Source: Gammaproteobacteria bacterium (GTDB lineage: Bacteria > Pseudomonadota > Gammaproteobacteria > Steroidobacterales > GCA-2729495). From it: 64,000 nt of DNA. The position numbers and the translations under genes are program-made. Shown here piece by piece: positions 1 to 6,369 of the stretch; positions within the stretch are counted from its first letter, which is position 1; each line of letters begins with the position of its first letter. The stretch lies in contig JAUHYQ010000001.1 of the NCBI GenBank assembly GCA_030426355.1, positions 310,001-374,000 on the forward strand. Direction: 5' to 3'. The notes under the pieces were generated by a model, which saw only the letters and a program-made list of their open reading frames with translations, was not told the DNA's origin and ran no database searches.

Positions 1-1206
1 CCCGCTGCCGCCCTGCTGGTTGCTTCCTGCGGATCGATGGATTCTGCACCACGCAACACATTCCGTGATTGCGCGGACTGCCCCGATATGGTGGTCTTAC
101 CGGCCGGCAGCTTTCTGATGGGAACTGCAGAAGATCAACGACTCATTGACCCGCGCACCGATAAGCCCGCAACCAATGACGGGCCGCAACATCTAGTAAC
201 CCTTGCCACATCGTTCGCGATCGGCAAAACGGAGGTAACGGTGCAACAGTTTGCGGCCTTTATAAATGACACAGGCTACGCCACCGTGGACCGCTGCATG
301 GAGTTCAGCAAAACCAACTCCTTTGAAATACGCAAAGATATCAGCTGGGGCAATACTGGGTTTTCTCAATCGCCTGAACACCCCGTGGTCTGTGTTTCCT
401 ACTATGACGCCGCAGCCTACGCAGCGTGGCTAAGCGAGCGCACCGGAAAAACCTATCGCTTGCCAACCGAGGCGGAATGGGAATATGCGGCCCGCGCCGG
501 CGACAGTGGCCCTTATTTCTGGGGCAATGAAACGGCAGATGCCTGCAAACACGCTAATGTGCGCAGCAGCGGTGCCGATGCCATCAGCGCACGCCAGGCC
601 AGCGCGGACCGGGACGCAGGCTTTCCCTGCGATGACAATTTCAGGCATTCGTCGCCGGTCGCCAGCTTTGCCCCCAACGCGTTCGGGCTGTATGACGTCC
701 AAGGCAATGCCTGGGAGTGGGTCAGCGACTGCAACCACAAAGACTACGAAGGTGCGCCCACAGACGGCAGCGCCTGGCTGGAAGAATCCGGCAAAGAATG
801 CCGTTTCGGCATCATTCGCGGCGGTTCCTTTCTGAATCTTACGGAACGCTCCAGCGTTACGGTTCGGGCCGGGCGGCCACGCTCTGGCGCGGCGACCAAC
901 ATGGGCTTTAGGGTTGCGATGGGTGGCGAAGCCACGCCCGACAGCGGCGAGATCCGCGGATTACCCGTCACCGACGGCAGCAATGACGATGCGGGCGCAG
1001 CACTGTTCGCCGACAATTGTGCCGCTTGCCATATTCACAGTGACGACTTCGAAGGTCTGTACGGAACCTCGCTGCAGGAACTGATGGGCACAATCAGAAA
1101 CGGCGGCAACAATGTCATGAGCATGCCTGCCTTTGCCGATCGGCTTAGCGATGAAGAAATCGCTAAGCTGGCAGACTACCTCCGCCGCGTAAACAGCTGG
1201 CGCTGA
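1..1206 (+). CDS. SUMF1/FGE-fold lipoprotein with C-terminal cytochrome c domain (5' end outside window)
   Basis: The frame is open from base 1 and encodes a hydrophobic stretch ending in a lipobox (V-A-S-C, Cys at residue 10 of the visible part), so the true start lies upstream and the ATG at 37 falls after the lipid-attachment Cys. About residues 25-310 match the formylglycine-generating-enzyme fold (PAGSFLMG, RLPTEAEWEYAARAG, NAWEWVSD, RGGSF, MGFRVA). The two C-terminal Cys of true aerobic FGE are absent (RGGSFLNLTERSS), so this domain is probably non-catalytic. About residues 325-400 form a small cytochrome c with one CAACH haem site and a likely Met ligand in the MSMPAF segment. It is probably a periplasmic, membrane-tethered electron carrier with a binding domain; partner unknown. 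The gene is convergent with the next one. Confidence 0.85.
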   Translation, partial: PAAALLVASCGSMDSAPRNTFRDCADCPDMVVLPAGSFLMGTAEDQRLIDPRTDKPATNDGPQHLVTLATSFAIGKTEVTVQQFAAFINDTGYATVDRCMEFSKTNSFEIRKDISWGNTGFSQSPEHPVVCVSYYDAAAYAAWLSERTGKTYRLPTEAEWEYAARAGDSGPYFWGNETADACKHANVRSSGADAISARQASADRDAGFPCDDNFRHSSPVASFAPNAFGLYDVQGNAWEWVSDCNHKDYEGAPTDGSAWLEESGKECRFGIIRGGSFLNLTERSSVTVRAGRPRSGAATNMGFRVAMGGEATPDSGEIRGLPVTDGSNDDAGAALFADNCAACHIHSDDFEGLYGTSLQELMGTIRNGGNNVMSMPAFADRLSDEEIAKLADYLRRVNSWR

Positions 1207-1216
1207 TGCAGGCCAA

Positions 1217-2728
1217 CTAGCCCGCGTCGCTGTCGCCAACGGTTGTTACGCTGGCAATCGTGTCATCGTTAGTAACGGGCTCCATACCCTGCGAAACGAT
1301 AAGGTCGAGAGCCTGAAAAAAGGCGTCGATAATAGGGCCGCTAAACTGTTCAGCTGCAACACCACCGTAAATAACTGTGCTGCCGTCCTGCACCAGCCGC
1401 TTGCGCCACGGCACCGACCAGTCGGTGTACTCGGCCGTGTCATAGACATCGTAGTCATCAAAGAATTCATAGTTCGCCATGTCATGATAAAACATGGTGT
1501 CCGTGTTCTCGGCAAAGAATTCCAGCGGAATATTCAGCACGTATTCGTAACCCTCGTCGATCGCCTGCCAGAAGGCCTCGTTAGTGGCCACGTATTTGTT
1601 GTCGGGATCGCTATGCGGATCGGCAAAGTGATCCTGTGACTGCACAATCTGCACACGCTCGTAGTTATAGTCCTGCATAACTTCGGCGGCTTTGGCCAGC
1701 GATCCCTCCACATACTCCGGGGACAATTTGATCCACGCCTCATTCGGCACGTTATCCCAGGGCATACCGTGCACCGACAAAACAAGTTTCAGTGATGACC
1801 CTCCGGGTATGGACTTGAGGTTGTCACGCAGTATCGCGGCATGCGTTTCATACATGACGTCGAACTTCGACAGCTGATCCGAAATAATGACTTTGATCGG
1901 CCGATTGCCATTCTGAGCCTGCCATTCATGCAAATTATGCATGGCATGCTTGAAGGCCCCGTTAAATTCCTCGTGATGCGAATAAACAGGCCGGGGTGCT
2001 GCAAGTATCAAGGTATCGATGCCTTCGTCCAGCAAATTGAACAAGGCCTCTCTAGCCATGGTCGGGTTGTCAGCCGTCACCCAGCGCCAAGGAATAGACC
2101 CGTACTTCTGCTCCAGCCTGGCCATTGCATTGGTGACAATGTACCGATTGCCGGCTTCATGCGGAACGCGCCCGTCATGGAAACCCTTGCCCGGCTCGTA
2201 ATAGTAGTTGCGGGCCTTTACCGCGAGCTTTTGCGCCGGGGGCGCCATGCCCGATTCTTGCGCCTCGTAAAGAAACGCGCCGTGGCTCAAATGCTGGTTG
2301 CCGGGCGGCATCCAGGTCACCTCGCCAGCCTTGTACCGATCTATATAAGGGACGCCGTCTGCACCAACGTTGCTGCCGGTATGGTCAACCAGGTCGGCAG
2401 GTACAAATTCCTCGAACTCGTAAAAGCGATCAGGGTCCAGAAGAATTGTCCCTTTATCGATTTGCACCAATTCGCGAATTGGCCAGGGAATGTACTGATA
2501 GGACTTTTCCGCGTAGGTAATGAAATCTTCTTCGCGATAGTTTTCGGGCATCACCAGGTGAGATACGAATATGCCGATCCGGCCCTCGGGACGGGCATCC
2601 TGATTCTGGTAGTAAGCGTAGTAATCAGGGCCAACCAACTGTGGCGGCCGATTTGCATACATGGCATAACTCACCACGGTCGCAATGCCTATCACCAGCA
2701 CCACCACAACCTGTTTCCATCGTTTCAT
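1217..2728 (-). CDS. Membrane-anchored chelatase-fold (ferrochelatase-like) protein
   Basis: 503 residues from the ATG at 2728, chosen because it directly precedes a single N-terminal transmembrane helix (about residues 5-22) and follows a purine-rich stretch; a longer frame runs upstream to 2875 but adds no domain. The body has two repeated alpha/beta halves. The stretch LVLSVHGMPWDN resembles the His-containing motif of ferrochelatases (S-x-H-G-x-P), and IGIFVSHLVMPENY occupies the place of the first beta-strand. By analogy it may handle a metal or tetrapyrrole at the periplasmic face, but the assignment rests on motif resemblance only. It is divergent from the DUF1838 gene at 3022. Confidence 0.6.
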   Translation of the reverse strand: MKRWKQVVVVLVIGIATVVSYAMYANRPPQLVGPDYYAYYQNQDARPEGRIGIFVSHLVMPENYREEDFITYAEKSYQYIPWPIRELVQIDKGTILLDPDRFYEFEEFVPADLVDHTGSNVGADGVPYIDRYKAGEVTWMPPGNQHLSHGAFLYEAQESGMAPPAQKLAVKARNYYYEPGKGFHDGRVPHEAGNRYIVTNAMARLEQKYGSIPWRWVTADNPTMAREALFNLLDEGIDTLILAAPRPVYSHHEEFNGAFKHAMHNLHEWQAQNGNRPIKVIISDQLSKFDVMYETHAAILRDNLKSIPGGSSLKLVLSVHGMPWDNVPNEAWIKLSPEYVEGSLAKAAEVMQDYNYERVQIVQSQDHFADPHSDPDNKYVATNEAFWQAIDEGYEYVLNIPLEFFAENTDTMFYHDMANYEFFDDYDVYDTAEYTDWSVPWRKRLVQDGSTVIYGGVAAEQFSGPIIDAFFQALDLIVSQGMEPVTNDDTIASVTTVGDSDAG

Positions 2729-3021
2729 TATTCGTCCGCCCTGAAATAATTGAGAGAACTCACCATGCCCTGCGTCGCCATCTGCCACGACCGCGCCCCA
2801 GACGGCGCACAAACGTTGCGCAAGAGCACGCGGACCACAATAGTATTGCCGGCCCGATGAGTATAGAAGGTTCACCCGGCTTCAAAGCAAGCCTCTACTG
2901 GAGTCCGGCTCTAGCCACGCAGGCGCATATGTATCGAGCCTCTATACAAGGGAGATTGCGAATTGCGGGAGGCCAAGCAGTCTGATAGCTTCGCGCTCTG
3001 ATATTTTGCTGAGGAATTACC
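2729..3021. other. Divergent intergenic region
   Basis: About 290 bases between the divergent chelatase-like and DUF1838 genes. It must hold the promoters of both, but I see no convincing -35/-10 pair, terminator or RNA structure. A good Shine-Dalgarno (GAGGAA) lies just before the ATG at 3022. Confidence 0.5.
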
Positions 3022-4029
3022 ATGTCTGACCTTTCCCGCCGCGACCTGCTCAACACCATCGGTATGGGTGCCGCTTCTGTAGCCGCTCTTTCGGCAACCG
3101 GCTGCGCCACGGCCGGATCAGCAGCCAAAAAAGCGCCCGGCAATAACTCGATTACCGGCCCTTACCTGAACCTGCTGGAAAGCGCCGAAGACAACATGAT
3201 TGCCTACGCCCGTCTGTCGGGAAATCTTGACAGCAGCAAGACCAAATACGGCTGGTACAAAGGCATGGTGTCGGCGGTAATGCCCGACAAAGCCGTTACC
3301 GACCTGTTCATGATGGAAGGTTTCTCATGTGCCCGGTTGCTGCCGAAAGAGGATGGCCCGGGTTATCACAAAGTATTGCGTGAAGTCGGCTTTTACCGCG
3401 AGCAGCGCTTCGGTCGGTCTGGCAAGATTATGCAAGAGTGGCGGAACCCTCTCACCAAAGAAACGGTCAACGTAGTACCGATTGCCAATGACCCGTTTAA
3501 TTTTGACATCACCCCGTACTTCCCGGAGCCACCAAACTACGGCGGGCTGAATGCCGGCAAACCGTTCCCCAAGATTCCGTTCAAACTGCCTTGGGAAAAA
3601 GAGGTTTACAACAACAACGCACGGCTGGACACGCGCATTAATCTTTACTACCCGAATGCGTTGGATCCGGAAAAATGGCCGCGTGAATCGTCCGGAAAAA
3701 TGAATCGCGTCACGGAAATTTTTCAGTACAACATTGACCTCGACGACCTTCAGGATTCGACGCAGACCACGACCAAGTACAATGGGGCCTGGATGCGAAT
3801 CACGCCATGGCTGCCGTGGATGCTGATGGGGCAAACCCCCGGGCACATTGTTTACACCAGCTACATGGGCTCGGTAGACAGCCTCGATTTGCTGCCGGAA
3901 GATCTGGTTCTCGCGGCCGAGGCTATTGACCCCAAATTCCTGGAGGCGCCGACCACGGTGTATGGCCCGAGTTTGTCCTCGCTGGAACACTATGCCCTCG
4001 AGCAAACACCCGCGCCGGTTAAGGAGTAA
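3022..4029 (+). CDS. DUF1838 family exported protein
   Basis: 335 residues. The N-terminus carries a twin-arginine type signal (SRRDLLNTIGMGAASVAAL) followed by a Cys in TGCAT that could be lipidated. The rest matches the DUF1838 family: an N-terminal repeat of W/Y-Y-G-type beta strands (YGWYKGMV) and a conserved SSGKMNRVTEIF block near residue 230. Function of the family is unknown; members occur in bacteria that degrade aromatics or steroids. A Shine-Dalgarno GAGGAA lies 6 bases before the ATG. A paralogue sits at 47154-48089. It is followed after 24 bases by greB in the same direction, so the two may be co-transcribed. Confidence 0.8.
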   Translation: MSDLSRRDLLNTIGMGAASVAALSATGCATAGSAAKKAPGNNSITGPYLNLLESAEDNMIAYARLSGNLDSSKTKYGWYKGMVSAVMPDKAVTDLFMMEGFSCARLLPKEDGPGYHKVLREVGFYREQRFGRSGKIMQEWRNPLTKETVNVVPIANDPFNFDITPYFPEPPNYGGLNAGKPFPKIPFKLPWEKEVYNNNARLDTRINLYYPNALDPEKWPRESSGKMNRVTEIFQYNIDLDDLQDSTQTTTKYNGAWMRITPWLPWMLMGQTPGHIVYTSYMGSVDSLDLLPEDLVLAAEAIDPKFLEAPTTVYGPSLSSLEHYALEQTPAPVKE

Positions 4030-4053
4030 TCGCACCCTGTCAGGTTAAGGGTC

Positions 4054-4548
4054 ATGGGCCGCTGGCGTCCGCCGCTACCTGCTTCTTCGCCGTATATCAC
4101 GGCGGAGGGCTACGCGGCACTGGATGAAGAACGCAAAAACCTCTGGCAGAAGCGAGCGGTGGTCGTGAAGGCACTTGCTGCCGCCGCTGCCGAGGGCGAC
4201 CGTTCAGAGAATGCGGAATATATATATCGCAAAAAAGAACTGGGCGGCATTGACCGGCGCATTCGCTACCTGCAAAAGCGGCTGCCCGCGCTCAAGGTTG
4301 TTCGCGAGTTCAGCCAACGCGACAAGGTCTTTTTTGGTGCATGGGTGAAACTGGAACAGGCCGACGGACAAGAGGTCGAATACCGCATCGTTGGCCCCGA
4401 TGAAATCGATGCGGCGGAAGAGAACATAAGCATGGACTCGCCGCTGGCCAAAGCGCTCCTGAAACATGGCGTGGGTGATGAAATTCAGATCAAGCTGGCC
4501 GACAAAAAAATCAACTACTGCATCTCAGGCATTCGCTATCCCGGCTAA
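4054..4548 (+). CDS. greB: Transcription elongation factor GreB
   Basis: 164 residues, the usual length for GreA/GreB. GreB rescues backtracked RNA polymerase by inserting its coiled coil in the secondary channel and stimulating transcript cleavage. Visible are the N-terminal coiled coil with the tip motif EGDRSENAEY (acidic D and E that chelate Mg), then IDRRIRYLQKRL, which is typical of GreB rather than GreA, and the C-terminal FKBP-like domain (VFFGAWVKLE, YRIVGPDEID, SMDSPLAKALL). A purine-rich AAGGGT lies just before the ATG. The N-terminal extension MGRWRPPLPASS is a few residues longer than usual, so the start could be later. Confidence 0.95.
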   Translation: MGRWRPPLPASSPYITAEGYAALDEERKNLWQKRAVVVKALAAAAAEGDRSENAEYIYRKKELGGIDRRIRYLQKRLPALKVVREFSQRDKVFFGAWVKLEQADGQEVEYRIVGPDEIDAAEENISMDSPLAKALLKHGVGDEIQIKLADKKINYCISGIRYPG

Positions 4549-4583
4549 AAAGACAGGCTCACTCACCCCCAAGGACATGAGCA

Positions 4584-5381
4584 TCACGGTTTTGCAAAAA
4601 CCAGGATAAAGCGGTCGGTCTTACCGCGGATTTCTTTGTCAAACACCATTTTGGTGTGATCGTCATCGGGATTTCGCAGGGCCGGGTTGCTGGTAACAAA
4701 GTGGAAACCCGCGCCCACCGCATCTTCGCGCGCGTAGGCCTCTTCGATACGATGAATGGTCTGTGCAGCCGAACTGCCTGTGCCCTCCGCCGCCGCGTGA
4801 TCCACGATAACCAGCCGACCGCCGGGCTTGAGTGCCGCCAGCACTTGCGCAAAGAACAGCCCGACATCCGTATCACCCCAACCACGCTCAGGGGCGCGGT
4901 AATACAAGTCGTGGTACGACATCACCATCAATGCTGCATCCAGCGTCTCAACACCCAACTGCAAATCGTCCACTTCGCTTTTTAATACAGTAATCGGGGG
5001 TCGGCTCTGCGCCACATAGCGCTCGTTCAACTGCTTTTCCACAAACTTGGCGTACGGGGTGTTGTTGTGAAGAATAACCTTGCCCTGCTTACCCACGACC
5101 CCGGCTATGAGTTCGGCGTAATAGCCGCCGCCACCCATGATATCGGCGACGGTATCGCCCGGCTCCAGTGCCAGCAACGACAATACAACTTCAGGCTTAC
5201 TGCGCGCATCGCGCTCGCGCTGATCAGCGGGTCGCTCCGGGTTGGCAATGGCCGCAGCCACCGTATCAGTAACCTCAATCTCCGCGGCATTGCCGACAAA
5301 CGGCAGGATCGACAGGCCTGCAACAACAACAGCTCGCCCAATGGTATTCAATGAATTCACAACTGCATCCTTGATCCGCAT
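4584..5381 (-). CDS. Exported SAM-dependent methyltransferase-like protein (COG4798 type)
   Basis: 265 residues. An N-terminal hydrophobic segment ending in LPFVGNAAEIE looks like a cleavable Sec signal peptide. The remainder is a class I methyltransferase fold: motif I PGDTVADIMGGGGYYAELIA, motif II/III around LDAALMVMSYHDLYY, and post-motif PGGRLVIVDHA. The sequence RPADQRERDARSKPEVVL before motif I is characteristic of the COG4798 predicted methyltransferases, which commonly carry signal peptides. SAM is not known to be abundant in the periplasm, so the substrate and even the activity are uncertain. It is divergent from rluE. Confidence 0.8.
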   Translation of the reverse strand: MRIKDAVVNSLNTIGRAVVVAGLSILPFVGNAAEIEVTDTVAAAIANPERPADQRERDARSKPEVVLSLLALEPGDTVADIMGGGGYYAELIAGVVGKQGKVILHNNTPYAKFVEKQLNERYVAQSRPPITVLKSEVDDLQLGVETLDAALMVMSYHDLYYRAPERGWGDTDVGLFFAQVLAALKPGGRLVIVDHAAAEGTGSSAAQTIHRIEEAYAREDAVGAGFHFVTSNPALRNPDDDHTKMVFDKEIRGKTDRFILVFAKP

Positions 5382-5471
5382 GCGATATGCACATTTGGCA
5401 AAACTTTACACAATTTGAAGGGCAGACGGCCATAGTAAGCAACGGCAAACCCTGACCCGATGTTTCAAGAC

Positions 5472-5477
5472 TATAAT
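5472..5477 (+). promoter_or_regulatory. Perfect -10 box directly upstream of rluE (possible leaderless start)
   Basis: TATAAT ends six bases before the ATG at 5484, which would put transcription start on or next to the A of the start codon. No Shine-Dalgarno is visible before that ATG. The -35 region is weak (CTGACC, short spacing). Confidence 0.4.
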
Positions 5478-5483
5478 TGCTGC

Positions 5484-6026
5484 ATGGCAAAGTTAGTCCT
5501 GTTTAATAAGCCGTTCCGCGTGCTATCGCAGTTTCGCCCCAGTGGCGACAAGCAGACGCTTGCGGCTTTTTTTGATGACCAAAGCCTGCGCGTTGCGGGG
5601 CGACTGGATTTTGACTCGGAAGGACTGCTGCTGTTGACAGACGATGGCATGCTGGCGCAGCGCATCACCCACCCGAATTACAAAGCAGCAAAAACCTACT
5701 GGGCGCAGGTCGAAGGCTGCCCGGATGAGCACGCGCTGCGGCCCCTGCGCGACGGTATCGCCCTGAACGACGGGCCGACGCTACCTGCATCGGCTGAGCT
5801 TATTGATGAACCACCTGGGCTTTGGGCGCGCAACCCGCCGATCCGCTTCAGGGCACAAATCCCAACCCACTGGCTGTCGCTGACGCTGTCTGAGGGGCGC
5901 AACCGACAGGTACGGCGGATGACTGCGGCGATTGGCTTTCCCACCCTGCGCCTGATCCGCTGCCGGGTCGGCGACTGGCAGCTGAACTCGCTGCAGCCCG
6001 GCGAAAGTCAGCATTTAAGCGTGTGA
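5484..6026 (+). CDS. rluE: 23S rRNA pseudouridine(2457) synthase RluE
   Basis: 180 residues from ATG 5484, chosen because MAKLVLFNKPF matches the family start. RluE isomerises a uridine in helix 89 of 23S rRNA. The catalytic Asp lies in GRLDFDSEGLLLLT. Other family blocks are KTYWAQVEG, LNDGPTLPAS, WARNPPIRFR and SEGRNRQVRRMTAAIGFPTLRLIR, which match RluE better than RsuA/RluB/RluF. There is no S4 domain, as expected for RluE. An in-frame ATG eight codons earlier (5460) is less likely because a perfect -10 box lies between the two. Confidence 0.92.
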   Translation: MAKLVLFNKPFRVLSQFRPSGDKQTLAAFFDDQSLRVAGRLDFDSEGLLLLTDDGMLAQRITHPNYKAAKTYWAQVEGCPDEHALRPLRDGIALNDGPTLPASAELIDEPPGLWARNPPIRFRAQIPTHWLSLTLSEGRNRQVRRMTAAIGFPTLRLIRCRVGDWQLNSLQPGESQHLSV

Positions 6027-6154
6027 CTTCAAGCTGCAAGCGCGTTTGCAGGCTGCCAAAGTTTTTCGGAACTTTTCCCGGGCGGCCCGGTCAGAATCCG
6101 TGATCTCCACCGGTGCCGGAGACTCCCCCCTTAAGATACGGCATCGGAACTCCG

Positions 6155-6187
6155 GGCGGCGATGCGCAATGCATCGCCGCCTTCTTT
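6155..6187 (+). terminator. Rho-independent terminator after rluE
   Basis: Perfect 11-bp stem (GGCGGCGATGC / GCATCGCCGCC, arms 6155-6165 and 6171-6181) with a 5-nt loop, followed by TTCTTT. The U-tract is short but placed correctly for the plus strand. Confidence 0.8.
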
Positions 6188-6272
6188 ATGGGCGGACCCG
6201 CCGGAGTCGTGACCGCTTGGCGGTCAATATGTTGTCCATGCGCAACTTTGGCAGACCCCGGCAAGCTGAGCA

Positions 6273-6301
6273 TTGACAGGCCCCAAGCCGCAGCCGATGA
6301 T
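6273..6301 (+). promoter_or_regulatory. Candidate sigma-70 promoter for TonB receptor
   Basis: Perfect TTGACA (6273-6278), 17-base spacer, then GATGAT (four of six matches to TATAAT). It lies about 70 bases before the receptor ATG and after the rluE terminator. Confidence 0.45.
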
Positions 6302-6369
6302 AACTTTTAACAGAATACCGACGCCTCAAACCGTCTAATCGTTATAACCGAGTTATTCAGGGGATTCAG

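Larger units (their letters stand above)
6027..6369. other. Intergenic region between rluE and TonB receptor
   Basis: About 340 bases with no convincing gene; the short open frames here lack codon bias and recognisable domains. It holds the rluE terminator (6155-6181), a second small hairpin (6211-6225, GACCGC/GCGGTC) and a candidate promoter for the receptor gene (6273-6301). No riboswitch class was recognised. Confidence 0.6.

Noticed and set aside
1-1206. True sulfatase-activating (formylglycine-generating) enzyme
   Set aside because: The copper-binding Cys pair near the C-terminus of the fold is missing and no sulfatase gene is adjacent.
1841-2749. Plus-strand open frame of 302 codons opposite the chelatase-like gene
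   Set aside because: No family resemblance, no Shine-Dalgarno, and composition typical of a shadow frame.
6027-6310. Several short frames and hairpins between rluE and the TonB receptor, considered as a riboswitch or small gene
   Set aside because: No conserved riboswitch core (for example a B12 box) is visible, and the hairpins are explained by the terminator. The frames lack start signals.
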